From the NCBI GenBank assembly GCA_946894095.1, contig OX335649.1, positions 12,356,001 to 12,420,000 on the forward strand: DNA of 64,000 bases, given 5' to 3'. Shown here piece by piece: positions 38,601 through 46,295 of the stretch. Origin of the DNA: Incurvaria masculella (taxonomy: Eukaryota > Arthropoda > Insecta > Lepidoptera > Incurvariidae). Numbering within the stretch: the first letter of the stretch is position 1; every line of letters starts with the position of its first letter. The notes below the pieces were generated by a model. It worked only from the letters and a program-made list of their open reading frames with translations, was not told the origin of the DNA and did no database searches. The translations under genes and the position numbers were made by a program.

Positions 38601-39249
38601 GCAAAGAAGTGTTAGCAAAGACGAACCCAAACAGGGGAAAAGCAAGAAACCAGTAGAAGATGTGGCTGAAGCTAAAGATAGCTCGGACAGTGAGGATAAA
38701 CCTAGTTTGAAGAAGAAAGCTTCAAAGGCTGGTGCTTCATCTAGCAGTTCGCCAGAGAAGGAAGTTAAGAAAAAAACTGAAGCTTCTAAAGACAGAAGTT
38801 CTCCTCTGAGTGATTCAAAAACACGCAAAACTGATGACAAGACCTTGCTGAAATCTAAAAGTGGTGGTGAACCAGATTCTCGGAAGAAGCCTCGGCCTGA
38901 TGATGCCAATAAAAAAAGTAAGAAGCGTGAAAAAGATGATTCTTCATCGGACAGTGACAGAGTTGCTAAAAAGAAAATCAAGAAAGATAAAAAAGTTTCC
39001 GATTCAGAGTCCGACTCTGACAGTGACGATGAACCGAAAAAGTCAAAGAAAGCTAAAAAGCATAAGAAACATTCTAAGAAGCACAAGAAACACAAAAAAC
39101 ACAAGAAATTGTCAAAGAAAAAGGACGATTCATCTGAAAGTGAGGTAGAGGAAGTCGAAAAAGCCAGCAATGAAGACCTGGAAAAGAAACTTCGTGAGCG
39201 CGCTCTAAAGTCTATGAAGAAGCAAACCAGCGCCTCAGGCTCCGATTGA
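14655..39249 (+). CDS. SRRM1: SRRM1 (SRm160), Ser/Arg-rich splicing coactivator, complete
   Basis: Coding exons are 14655-14666, 18087-18176, 21538-21660, 22636-22806, 23297-23409, 24010-24125, 24946-25159, 26569-26687, 26818-26923, 29664-29792, 33593-33667, 34323-34532, 35923-36023 and 37835-39249. They sum to 2,994 bp (997 residues plus stop), and all phases agree. The protein starts MMYTGTTTDQDTRFSDKEKK. Residues ~35-132 form a PWI domain (LKPWITQKITEIL, QINLTGFLNGKNARLFMGEL). An RS/RE-rich middle follows, then a K/S/D/E-rich tail with KKHKKHKKHKK and the conserved C-terminal EDLEKKLRERALKSMKKQ. Known role: nuclear matrix-associated splicing coactivator that bridges SR proteins and snRNPs, with a PWI fold that binds nucleic acid. 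Weakest point: the exon starting 23297 has a poor acceptor, and an extra small exon before it cannot be excluded. Confidence 0.95.
14700..16505. mobile_element. Foldback element with ~160-bp inverted ends in SRRM1 intron 1
   Basis: Left arm 14700-14856 (TGATCATGG... GAGTGCGCC... GAAAATATGAAATCCG) is matched in reverse complement by 16343-16500. The interior has more inverted pieces (for example 15090-15130 against 15440-15490) and a direct repeat at 16232 and 16306. No transposase frame. Confidence 0.75.
16510..16880. other. CGCTC/CAGTC-rich low-complexity stretch
   Basis: Repeated GCTCGCTC, CTCAGCTCAG and GGTCGGTCGGTCAG words inside SRRM1 intron 1. The 91-codon frame there is made of these repeats. 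Nothing else recognised. Confidence 0.5.
18087..18176 (+). CDS. SRRM1: SRRM1 exon 2
   Basis: Acceptor TAATGTGCAG, donor CAG|GTAACC. Thirty codons: GTTTDQDTRFSDKEKKL, then KQMKFGDCLAQQ. Phase 0 at both ends. Confidence 0.93.
18328..19020 (-). mobile_element. Non-autonomous hAT element with 8-bp target duplication
   Basis: Ends are 20-bp perfect inverted repeats (TAGACATCGGATTATATGCA) flanked by ATCATAAC at 18320-18327 and 19021-19028. The interior minus-strand frame at 18490-18828 (112 codons) has the hAT C-terminal dimerisation look: FKFYPVTSVNVERSFSVYK, then NLEKCVTIYCYNN. The catalytic core is missing. It lies in SRRM1 intron 2. Confidence 0.9.
18490..18828 (-). pseudogene. hAT transposase C-terminal fragment
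   Basis: 112 codons, starting MEILERMIEQSNALPSSL. The VNVERSFS and LEKCVTIYCYNN segments fit the dimerisation domain of hAT transposases. It carries no DDE residues and is probably not functional as a transposase. Confidence 0.75.
19060..19384. mobile_element. MITE family 2 copy
   Basis: Begins CCTAAATTGGCGTTTATGCC and ends GCCAATTTAGGTAAAAACTC then GGGCTGACCACT. Same interior as the copy at 45939. Confidence 0.75.
20010..20160 (+). repeat. Dispersed repeat with CACTGCACTCGGATTTGTCA
   Basis: The words TTGTTTATTCATCATCCATAG, CACTGCACTCGGATTTGTCA, GAAGAACTGGAAAGAAACT and TTTTTCAACGTCC recur at 56225-56380, and partly at 24465-24545. Type unknown; the TTTTCAACGTCC end may be a tail. Confidence 0.65.
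20812..21477 (-). pseudogene. LINE (Jockey/CR1-type) reverse transcriptase C-terminal part
   Basis: A clean 221-codon minus-strand frame with INFLGVVFDHRFTWKPHID, SYGLMFWGDAAEVNRIF and LQKRALRCMLGMRMRDSCRK, typical of the region after the reverse transcriptase in non-LTR retrotransposons, ending with FYNKLPKEVRDL. It is 5'-truncated and its truncated end lies about 60 bp from SRRM1 exon 3. Confidence 0.88.
21538..21660 (+). CDS. SRRM1: SRRM1 exon 3 (first half of PWI domain)
   Basis: Acceptor TTTTTTATGGCAG, donor AAG|GTAAAT. Encodes VDMSKVKLDVLKPWITQKI, then EDDVVIDYVNNQLEEK; the PWI tripeptide is at residues 47-49. A reverse-oriented LINE fragment ends about 60 bp upstream. Confidence 0.95.
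22636..22806 (+). CDS. SRRM1: SRRM1 exon 4 (second half of PWI domain)
   Basis: Acceptor ATCCTCAG, donor CTG|GTGACT. Encodes FPCPKKMQINLTGFLNGKN, then GELWELLLSAQSSETGIP and KKEEIKKRL. The codons are GC-rich compared with the flanking introns. Confidence 0.93.
23297..23409 (+). CDS. SRRM1: SRRM1 exon 5 (RS region begins)
   Basis: Reads EEQKERRRSSSRTRRRSRD, then RRSHSRSRSHDRADR. The acceptor ATTCCAG|GAG gives phase 0 and joins KKRL to EEQKER, but its pyrimidine tract is weak. TTTTAAG|AT at 23285 is an alternative that would need another upstream exon. Donor AG|GTAATT, leaving phase 2. Confidence 0.75.
24010..24125 (+). CDS. SRRM1: SRRM1 exon 6
   Basis: Acceptor TTGTATCAG, donor CAGG|GTGAGC. 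Encodes HRESSSHRSSRKKSKDRSS, then KIEDIKLPEPPQ. The ELPEP-like acidic/proline segment also occurs in vertebrate SRRM1. Phase 2 in, phase 1 out. Confidence 0.9.
24430..24730 (-). mobile_element. SINE-like shared-body fragment
   Basis: Reverse-oriented body words (GGGCACGGCTACATTCAACT, CCAACCTGGGTGGGCTTAAC) in SRRM1 intron 6. Its distal part joins another dispersed repeat. Confidence 0.5.
24946..25159 (+). CDS. SRRM1: SRRM1 exon 7 (Gly/Ala/Glu-rich)
   Basis: Acceptor ATGTGCAG, donor AG|GTGAGT. Encodes ENGNSSPGAAGESEMAADG, a GGGDGGSGDAEGE stretch, then NDAEKTNGTERKSASVSPA. Low complexity and probably disordered; strongly GC-rich. Confidence 0.9.
26569..26687 (+). CDS. SRRM1: SRRM1 exon 8
   Basis: Acceptor TTTTGTAG, donor CTCTC|GTGAGT. 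Encodes SDKNAVEEKDEKPKDKKEN, then PAKRVSRSRSSSASS. Phase 2 in, phase 1 out. Confidence 0.9.
26818..26923 (+). CDS. SRRM1: SRRM1 exon 9
   Basis: Acceptor TGTGTGCAG, donor CCG|GTAACA. Encodes ASAKKSRSSHKKRHYRSNR, then DSSNSVSPRRSSRRD. An internal AGCGTGAGTCC could act as a cryptic donor. Confidence 0.9.
27520..27790 (-). mobile_element. SINE-like shared-body fragment
   Basis: Degenerate reverse copy (CACTGTCATGATATTAGCCC, CAGGATAAACCCTACC) in SRRM1 intron 9. Confidence 0.5.
28139..28330 (-). pseudogene. LINE C-terminal fragment
   Basis: The frame reads FLVNRVVDSWNKLPEEVI, then NGFKNRLDKHLK, a standard non-LTR retrotransposon terminus. The (TTATTA)-rich tail is at 28060-28138. Confidence 0.8.
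28375..28735 (+). mobile_element. SINE-like element with tRNA-derived head
   Basis: The head has an A-box-like TGGTCTAAGGG and, about 30 bp on, B box GGTTCAAATCC, followed by CGCCCCGGTCATGCACCAC. The body continues GTGAAACTGTAGGTCCGCTT, GGGGTTAAGCCCG, CAGTTCAATGTAGCCATGC, and ends TTGGGCTAATATCATAATGG. Pol III promoter boxes are seen in sequence; transcription is inferred. Confidence 0.75.
29664..29792 (+). CDS. SRRM1: SRRM1 exon 10 (RE-rich, symmetric)
   Basis: Acceptor ACCAAACAG, donor AAAG|GTGCGC. Encodes SKSRRRSSRRRSIERRE followed by alternating Arg-Glu. 129 bp with phase 2 at both ends, so it can be skipped without shifting frame. Confidence 0.9.
30139..30386. mobile_element. Small MITE with inverted ends
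   Basis: CCGGGGGGTCCATTCAGAGT at the left and CTGAATGGACCCCCGG at the right are near inverted repeats, extending inward through AGAGTGAGTTCGAATTCG against CGAACTCGAACTCACTCT. About 248 bp, no frame. Confidence 0.7.
30411..30590 (-). pseudogene. LINE C-terminal fragment
   Basis: The minus frame reads YISNEVVEAWKKLPEAV, then NQLKDRLYQII, another non-LTR retrotransposon terminus, separate from the one at 28139. Confidence 0.7.
31757..32143 (-). pseudogene. hAT transposase N-terminal zinc-finger fragment (TTF/ZMYM-type)
   Basis: 128 codons, MDGLSCEGSNICLKKL..., with NRSNYVSFSWLAGCKGTARL then FCFNCILF, the pattern of the TTF-type finger at the N-terminus of ZMYM1-like hAT transposases, and HDQSEKHLECS. 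It stops soon after; the catalytic region is deleted. Confidence 0.8.
32885..33387. mobile_element. TTAA-flanked MITE family 1, left end eroded
   Basis: Interior matches the copy at 41823 from CATATTTCTTG to GGGTTGGGCCACCTTAA. The first ~60 bases are missing or scrambled. It ends 13 bp short of the hAT right tip. Confidence 0.85.
33593..33667 (+). CDS. SRRM1: SRRM1 exon 11 (symmetric)
   Basis: Acceptor GTCGCACAG, donor CAG|GTATTG. 75 bp, phase 2 at both ends. Encodes SRERRSLERRRRSPRSRSRR. It lies about 190 bp downstream of a hAT element end. Confidence 0.88.
33939..34290. mobile_element. MITE family 2 copy just upstream of SRRM1 exon 12
   Basis: Begins GTCTGAGTTCTCACCTAAAT and ends GTCAAATTAGGTGAAAACTG. 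Its end is about 35 bp from the exon 12 acceptor, so it has supplied sequence close to the branch-point region. Confidence 0.8.
34323..34532 (+). CDS. SRRM1: SRRM1 exon 12 (RS/RD repeats, symmetric)
   Basis: Acceptor CATCTTTTTTAG, donor CCAG|GTTAAA (weak). 210 bp, phase 2 at both ends. Encodes repeated RERRSKERRSRERKS-type units. Its 3' part and the following intron are duplicated at 34720-35040. Confidence 0.88.
34402..35040 (+). repeat. Tandem duplication of SRRM1 exon 12 3' part plus intron (~318 bp x2)
   Basis: Unit 1 is 34402-34719 and unit 2 is 34720 to about 35040; both contain GACCGCAAGTC, the RS-coding run, a CCAG|GTTAAA donor and the intronic CATACAGGGTGTCGGAACGG. Unit 2 has no acceptor (ACACAAAG precedes it) and a 2-bp insertion early in the coding part, so it is probably an intronic pseudo-exon. 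Confidence 0.88.
35923..36023 (+). CDS. SRRM1: SRRM1 exon 13
   Basis: Acceptor TTTCAGCAG is a tandem NAGNAG, so the exon may start at 35923 or 35926, adding or omitting one residue. Donor AAAG|GTATTA. Encodes RDRRSRDRRSKERKSSVRRS. Confidence 0.87.
36113..36170 (+). repeat. Dispersed repeat TTTTTAACCGACTTCAAAAA
   Basis: The words AACCGACTTCAAAAAAAGGA and GGAGGTTATCAATTCGTC recur diverged at 40117-40160 (AACAGACTTCCAAATAAGTA, GGAGGTTCTCAACTTGTC). A lepidopteran-looking short repeat of unknown type. Confidence 0.55.
36656..36862 (-). pseudogene. LINE C-terminal fragment
   Basis: The minus frame reads SRFISTWNKLSEDIISL, then NSFKNRIDNTKKN, the same type of terminus as at 28139. It lies in the intron before the last SRRM1 exon. 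Confidence 0.7.
37835..39249 (+). CDS. SRRM1: SRRM1 exon 14 (last coding exon)
   Basis: Acceptor GTTATAG; open for 470 codons to TGA at 39247-39249. It starts GSVEKRGRSSEKRSV and contains REYSRSLSRTPSPF, many Ser-Asp/Lys clusters, KKHKKHSKKHKKHKKHKK and the family C-terminal motif NEDLEKKLRERALKSMKKQ. AT-rich compared with the RS exons. The long antisense frame across it is a shadow. Confidence 0.96.
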
Positions 39250-39409
39250 GCTTGCACTAATAGATAATAATTAATTTTGAAAGTATCATATTGCAGAAAG
39301 TGCAAAGTATTTTGTTACTCACATCTTAGTCTTAATGTGTAATTCTATTACATATTTTACTTATCTTACACAAGCTTTCAATGTTACTTTTAAGAAATTG
39401 AATTAATTA

Positions 39410-39415
39410 AATAAA
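39410..39415 (+). promoter_or_regulatory. Polyadenylation signal of SRRM1
   Basis: AATAAA 161 bp after the SRRM1 stop codon, in an AT-rich 3' UTR. Confidence 0.7.
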
Positions 39416-40294
39416 CACAATATGCACCAAATTATTTGATTTCATGTACAGTAACAGTACATTATTCCTATTCAACATTAGAGAAAATTGGAAGGGTTGT
39501 GGTTGAATGGTCAGAATGGTTGCGCCTGATTCTTTCCATCAATGGTATGCTATTATTTTACATGCTATAGTACCTGAGGATTGAGCAGCGATGTTACATT
39601 AGAACATTTTGGGAAAACCTAATGTTTCAGTCTCTGAGCCCCGATTGCACGAAGAGGCAGCCGAGTTAAACAATGTTCAAACATGTCAATTTTAGTGAAC
39701 TGCATGGAGTTTCTTCCATACTGTCCATACAAAGTGACATGTTTAATCATACGTTGATGTTGATTTTCATTTTTTGTCAACAAACTTAAATTTGGATATT
39801 AATTTAACTGAAATTAATGAACCTAACTAACAAGTTTTCTTAAAGGTACCCAAAAACCTAGGAAAAATCACGATTAAAACAGCATTTTTTTCAAATAGTA
39901 AAGTGCTCTTTCGCGCTGCGGCCGAGTGGCTGGCCACTGGATACTCCGTGACATCATCGTGCGAGTCATTAGGTGCTTTTGCCATTCGGTGCCTGCAGGA
40001 AGCCCGCTTCTATCATTACTTTTTATTATCGAATTTATATCAGTAAAATTGGTCGGAAAGTACTGTATTGTGCCTATGTGTACTAATTCAAGTTTTAAAC
40101 ACCTGACAAGCTGGTTTTTAACAGACTTCCAAATAAGTAGGAGGTTCTCAACTTGTCAAAAATTTTTTTTTTATGAATGTTCACCGATTACTCGAAACGA
40201 AACTGATTTGAAAAAAAAATATTTGAAAGGGTATACTTCCCAGGTGGTCCCATATTTTTTTTATCAAAATCGGGGGGGAACGGCAGAACGTCTA

Positions 40295-40915
40295 ATATGC
40301 AGATCGTATAATGCCATATTTTAACAAAATTTTAAAACCATGCCCAACGTATAATCGGCAGATCGTATAATTTTATACGTAGTGCATGAAGAAGTTTAAA
40401 AAATAAAATTATTTATTTGTCCATGCATAACGTATTATAGTCATAACGTATAATATTATGATCTTTATTTAACAAAAAAATAAAACCATGCATATCATAT
40501 AATCCATAACTTTTCATACGATAAGCACCCTTATGTATATACTTTTAAAGCGTATACTCGCACGTGACATTTCGACCGTCTCAATTAGCGTAAGGTGGCC
40601 TTTCGAAATTGTAGCAAATATCGATTTGTAGCAATTTCAGCCTTAAATTTATCGTTATTAGGGCGCTTTATGCAGTGCTTCTTGGCATATTATACGTTCT
40701 GCATGGTTTTCTTTATTTGTGAATTCATGTTAGGAATATTATACGTTGTGACTATTATACGTTCTGCATGATGCAAAGAGTTGATTTTATTTTTAAACTT
40801 TATTCATGCACAACGTATAACATTATACGTTGTGAATATTATACGATATGCATGATTTTCATTTTTTGGAAAAAAATACTATTATACGTTGTGAATATTA
40901 TACGTAGTGAATACG
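40295..40915. repeat. Cluster of CGTATAAT/ATTATACG words
   Basis: At least eleven occurrences of the octamer CGTATAAT or its complement within 620 bp, many followed by TCTGCATG or TGTGAATA. It mixes both orientations. Type unknown; possibly the end of a larger repeat. Confidence 0.7.
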
Positions 40916-41822
40916 ACTCAAAATCGGTTCAGTAGTTTGGTACTTACATGCAACAAACAACGAATTTTCGGAACCACTGAACCCAGAATTGCGATTTTTT
41001 ATTTACAGTAGCTTTCTTTTAGGGTGAGAATGCTCACTAAGAGAGGTTTCTTTTTAATTAACAGAGGGTAAATTGTACACGTTTAACTCGAACTCTCTGA
41101 ACCCAGAAATGTCAGTAGGTTTTGTCAGGTAGAAATGCTAACAAAGAAAAGATTTTTGGAAATCTTAATAAAACAGAGGGTAACACAGACCAAAATTAAC
41201 ACATTTGCACATTGAGATCTCCGAAAGAAATTATCCTAGCAACTTAACATTTTCAGAGTGGACTTTTACGACGAAAAGGCTTATTTTTTAAAAATAATTG
41301 GTTGAGCAGTGCTCATAAAGGGAAGGTCCTGGCATGGCGCCTAATTCCTAAAAATTAATATAATGTACTCCCTCGGCCACACCACGCACCAGGTACAAAA
41401 ACTAAACTCACGTACAAAAATTAAGGGTGTGTCAAAGATCCATTGAACGTAGTCTCCTAGGCATAACAAGGCGTGACAAAATAAGGAATACACTGGTAAG
41501 AGAAAAGACAAAAATAAAAGATATTATTGTTCACTCAAAAAAGCTTAAGTGGAAATGGGCCGGACACCTAATTAGGACTAAAGATGAAAGATGGACAAAA
41601 AGGACCACAGAATGGTACCCACGATATGGAAAAAGGAGCGTAGGACGACAGAAGAAGAGATGGGACGACGACATAGTTAAAATTGCTGGCAGAATATGGA
41701 CAAGAAAGGCAAAAGAGAAAACAATGGGAAGAAATGGGGGAGGCCTTCACCCTGCAGTGGGGAGCACAGTAATTTAAAAAATGATGTAGACTCTACTAAT
41801 ATTTAGGACTTTAGTTTTAAGA

Positions 41823-42372
41823 TTAAGGTGGCCCATCCCGCTCATCTCCCCATACAAAAGGGGAAAGAAGATCACGCCCATATTTCTTGTCAGAGATCCA
41901 AAATTTTTCTCAAAATAGCTTTATTTGATCGAACTAGATGTCTGATGACCATTGGCATTGTAAAATTGTGTTTGGTTTCTAAGTCATAAGGTCCGAAAGT
42001 TCGCTTTTTTCGCGCGTTTTATACAATAATTTTGGAGGTGGATTACGCAATGATAAAGTAAGAACATCTTAAAAAGATTAGTCATCAGACATAGCCTATT
42101 TAATCAAGATTTATAATCTATTTGGTTTTTGTTCGATTTTTTACTACAGCGGTCGTGGTTTACTTTTAGCTATAAGTCGTTTTGAAATTAAAATTTTCGT
42201 AAATCTTACCAAATCATACACTATGCGCATTGTCTTTTTTGGGGACATGTTGCATCTTCCTCATCACGGAGCCTGTCTCATTCTTTGAAACAGAGAAGGT
42301 CCCAGAGCGCAACAGCACGGTTTTGTACCGTGCCCGCGAATGAGTTAGGGCCGCCGGGTTGGGTCACCTTAA
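41823..42372. mobile_element. TTAA-flanked MITE family 1, full copy (550 bp)
   Basis: Opposite orientation to the copy at 10517; TTAAGGTGGCCCATCCCGC to GGGTTGGGTCACCTTAA. Inserted in the LINE at 41396. Confidence 0.88.
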
Positions 42373-42373
42373 G

Positions 42374-42500
42374 AGGAAATACCTATTCACAGCTTTTATC
42401 TTTTTGCTTTATACTAACACTTTAAAAAAGTTTTAAGATTAAGAGGAAATACCTATTCACAGCTTTTATCTTTTTGCTTTATACTAACACTTTAAAAAAT
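42374..42500 (+). repeat. 68-bp tandem duplication
   Basis: AGAGGAAATACCTATTCACA to TATACTAACACTTTAAAAAA occurs twice in succession, within the LINE tail. Confidence 0.85.
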
Positions 42501-42850
42501 TACCACAATGTAATGATACCATCTGTGCTCATAAAAATAAACGGCTTTATTATTATTATTATTATTATTTACTAAATAAACGGCTTTATTATTATTATTA
42601 TTATTATTTACTCCCTCGGCCACACCACGCACCAGGTAATTCCTTGCGGATGGTGTAGTACTTGTTTTGTAGTACAATTTTGGGCACAAGTTATACATTT
42701 ACCACTCATTATTATTTTTATTCCTATATTTAATTTGTATTTATTCCAAAGCGCTAAGAACAAAAATACGTGATATACAGACGACATCAAGGGATCCTAA
42801 ATTAAAAACACTCATGGGTAATTTAAACTACAAACATATCTTCACATACT

Positions 42851-43738
42851 ATACTCCCTACAAACCAAACGTGCAGTCGGGGCCATAAAAGTTTATGAGC
42901 TAGTGAAGCCCAGTTGTGGATGCGCGATTATCGATAGCGTCGATAGATATTTCATAATTTATTGAACTGGATACATTGTCAAATATTCGTCTTATCCCTG
43001 ATGAATGGTGAGTATATTTACTAGGGAATTATATTAAATGTTTTTATATCTGCGCAAGTTTCAAATTAAAATTTAAATTAAGTCGTCTGTCATCTAACAG
43101 TTTTTGTATGTATGTAACTACTGACTTGTTAAGTATGTACGAAATTATTATTACGCGAATTAGCTAGACTATTGTACTATTTACCAACACTTCTTTATAA
43201 TTACAAACACAGCTTACGTTCTGTGAAATGAAGAGTGTAACCCATGGGGGAAAGAGAATAGCACAGGGGATTTCCTAGATCGAGCTTTTGTACTGCTTTA
43301 ATAATAAACGATTTAATATTTTTTAAATTTAAGATTATCGAGTTTGTTTTCGTGAATCATACATAAAAATACCACATGACGGGCAAGATATATACCACGT
43401 GTTGGTTACTTTTGCATATTTTATATGATTTTTGTACTGCTTTCATAAGTTTTTTTTTTAATATTAACCTTTGCATAAATAAAAAACCTGTTAGATGACA
43501 GACGATTTAATTTTAATTTTTATTTGAAAATTGCGCAAACATAAAACATGTTAAATATACTTCCCTAGTAAATATACTCACCTTCCATCAGGGATAAGAC
43601 GAATATTTGACAATGTATCTTGTTCATGAAATCATGAAATATCTATCGCGCTATTGATAATCGCGCATCCGCAACTGGGCTTCACTAGCTCATAAACTTT
43701 TATGGCCCCGACTGCACGTTTGGTTTGTAGGGAGTATA
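42851..43738. mobile_element. Element with ~250-bp terminal inverted repeats, TA-flanked
   Basis: Left arm from CTCCCTACAAACCAAACGTG to CTGTCATCTAACAG (about 42855-43100) is mirrored by 43487-43735. TA lies outside both tips. The interior ~380 bp has no frame. TA flanks suggest a Tc1/mariner-type mobiliser (inference). Confidence 0.8.
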
Positions 43739-43871
43739 AAAATAACTTACTTAACAAAAAAATACCTCAGAATAAAATGAATGAGCAGTGCATAACTTGC
43801 ACTGTTACCATGGCAACACAGCCCTGCAGCCTCGAAAAATTATAGCCCATTAATTTAATGCCAAAGAAGCA

Positions 43872-44186
43872 TGGAACAAAGCTTGGAAAAAATCAAGCAC
43901 CACCAAAGGCTCATATTATGCCAAAATTCAACCAGAAATCCCAGTTAAACCATGATTCCATAAAATTAACATCAATAAAACTTCTACCTCTATAATATGC
44001 CATCTGAGATTAGGACACAACTGTTCACCTGTCCACTTAGCAAGATTCCGAATTTTGAACAAGTCCTTGTGTGAGTGCGGTCTAGCGGACGGGGACATCG
44101 ATCACACATTCTTCTCATGCCCGTTGTATGATAAATCACCACCATATACGAACTTCTCCCTCAATTTGATATTCACCTTCCAATAA
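43872..44186 (+). pseudogene. Non-LTR retrotransposon C-terminal zinc-knuckle region
   Basis: Reads WNKAWKKSSTTKGSYYAKIQ, an in-frame stop, then IICHLRLGHNCSPVHLARF and CECGLADGDIDHTFFSC, the Cys/His knuckle after RNase H or RT in Jockey/R1-type elements. One premature stop; both ends missing. Confidence 0.82.
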
Positions 44187-44714
44187 ACATCCAATCTCTA
44201 CTAAACACTACTAATTTCAAAATTTGTAAATATCAATAACATTCAGGCGGAAATACCAATCACTAATATATTGAACATATTTTTATTTAACCTAGTTTAT
44301 CAATTTTATCTTTATTATTCAAGTTTTGTTTCACTGTTGAATTAGTGGTCCTGTTTTTTTCTTTTTTCTAAATTAATCCATTTGATAACGTACAGCCTTT
44401 TAGGCTGAGACGCTGGCAATAATACGCATGATATACGCGTTATTGCCAAAAAAGGCCAATCCACCAGCCTTCGAAAAAGATTTCCTTTTCGGCCTCAGAA
44501 CAACTTTCGCTGTTCGCACCTACAAAACAATCTCTCGAACTCCACTTTTGTAGACCTTATGCACGATTTAACGCGTTCAAAATTCTGAAAAACATTCGAC
44601 AAAGACAGAACTTGCCATACAGGACTTGAAACCCTCATCCAGAAAATAAATGATATGGAATTGAAATTGTTTTTTTTTATTTTTTATTTGGAAATTTGAA
44701 ACAAAATTATTGCT

Positions 44715-45264
44715 TTAAGGCGGCCCAACCCGGCGGGCCTAACTCATTCGCGGGCACGGTACAAAAACGTGCTGTTGCGCTCTGGGACCTTCTATGTTTC
44801 AAAGAATAAGACAGGCTCCGTGATGAGGAAGATGCAATATGTCCACAAAAAAGACAATGTGCATAGTGTATGATTTGGTAATATTTACGAAAATTTTAAT
44901 TTAAAAACGACTTATAGCTAAAAGAAAACCACGACCGCTGTAGTAAAAAATCGAACAAAAACCAAATAGATTATAAATCTAGATTAAATAAGCTATGTCT
45001 GATGACTAATCTTTTTAAGATGTTCTTACTTTATCATTGCATAATCCACCTCCAAAGTTATGGTATAAAACGCGCGAAAAATGCGAACTTTCGGACCTTA
45101 TAACTTAGAAACCAAACACAATTTTACAATGCCAATGGTCATCAGACATCTAGTTCGATCAAATAAAGGTATTTTCAGCAAAATTTTGGATCTCTGACAA
45201 GAAATATGGGCGTGATCTTCTTTCCCCTTTTGTATGGGGAGATGAGCGGGATGGGCCACCTTAA
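44715..45264. mobile_element. TTAA-flanked MITE family 1, full copy (550 bp)
   Basis: Same orientation as 10517, TTAAGGCGGCCCAACCCGG to GGATGGGCCACCTTAA. Confidence 0.88.
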
Positions 45265-45519
45265 TGTAAACGTTTAGTAGCCATCAACATAATTATTGCC
45301 ACGTTTACAACAGAGCAATAGTTCTAAAAATCATTAAAAAATATCCAAATAAGTCAATGGGAAACTGTTGGCAAGCGTGCAGTGTCCATCTCACTCCCGC
45401 ACATGTAGGCTGTCCCTCTTCCTCCGCTACCAAGCTATGTATGAAGCTATGGAGCTTTCATTTCTATTTTCGTAAAGTATTATATGTTCTGTGATCCAGT
45501 GCTGATTTACTGCGCGTTC

Positions 45520-45935
45520 CGATTTGAAATATGAACGAATACATTGCTAAAAGCGTATACAAGCATCCCGAATCAGATTGCACGATCAAAGCGGTAAGCA
45601 TTACAAACGATTCTTACCGTTTGTGTACGCGCTTACGGAAACAAAACAACAAACATGGAACAAATTACGTACATCACCATCAACTAAGGTACATTCAAAG
45701 GTTTGTGAAAAAACAAGGTGGAAATACGATAGACTACTCTTTAGAAAAGTCAAAAAGTGACATTGACAGTTACACACACAGTGCCCTACTATGAAAAAGG
45801 GTGAGCACTGTGAACGGCATTACGTGACACAGCCATGGAGGTGAAGTCACCTCCATGGACACAGCGCTAACTCCATACCGTTCACGGGACGCCATTTTGA
45901 GGGCTGTAAGCGGGAATCGAACCTGAGCCGGTAGT
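45520..45935. repeat. Dispersed ~300-400-bp repeat, copy A
   Basis: Matches 53500-53815 in reverse orientation (CGATTTGAAATATGAACG, GTGACATTGACAGTT, GTGAGCACTGTG, CCATTTTGAGGGCTGTAAGC). Copy A carries a hairpin insertion at 45833-45864 absent from copy B. The 87-codon frame here is not conserved. Confidence 0.7.
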
Positions 45936-45938
45936 AAG

Positions 45939-46280
45939 TTGTCACCTAAATTGGCGTTACGGCAAACCGATCGACTGGCGTTTTCAAATGTATGGAGAAA
46001 TTGAAGAGCGCGCGCAGCGGGCGTTAAGCGAACTAACCTTTGCGAGTCCGAGCTTGATTTGACAGCTTACTCAACGTTGCCGTAAATACGTCGACGTTGC
46101 CGTTTATGTCCACTTCGCGTTTTCATACAAATCGGAGGTCCGCGTTTGACTTTGACAGCTTGAAGAAGTAAAACCACAGAATATCTAGTAAAAACTTGTA
46201 TGGAGTTTGGAGAAAACGCCAGTCGATCGGTTTGCCGTAAACGTCAATTTAGGTGAGAACTCAGACTGACCACTCTGAGC
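45939..46280. mobile_element. MITE family 2 copy
   Basis: GTCACCTAAATTGGCGTTAC at the left and GTAAACGTCAATTTAGGTGA at the right form long inverted ends that extend inward through the CGATCGACTGGCG words. Confidence 0.85.
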
Positions 46281-46295
46281 CCGCAGTCCCGGCTG

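Larger units (their letters stand above)
41396..42608 (+). mobile_element. 5'-truncated LINE (RTE-like) with 30-bp target duplication and nested MITE
   Basis: The frame at 41427-41777 reads CQRSIERSLLGITRRDKIRN, KLKWKWAGHLIRTKDERWT and RSVGRQKKRWDDDI, a well-known non-LTR C-terminus. The element ends in AATAAACGGC(TTA)n, duplicated once. A 30-bp segment starting TACTCCCTCGGCC and ending CACCAGGTA is found at 41366-41395 and again at 42609-42638. A 550-bp family 1 MITE (41823-42372) sits in its 3' part. Confidence 0.9.

Noticed and set aside
38595..39305. 236-codon minus-strand frame opposite the last SRRM1 exon, Ser/Phe/Leu-rich
   Set aside because: Shadow of the Lys/Glu/Asp/Ser-rich coding strand; no independent start context, splice or family match.
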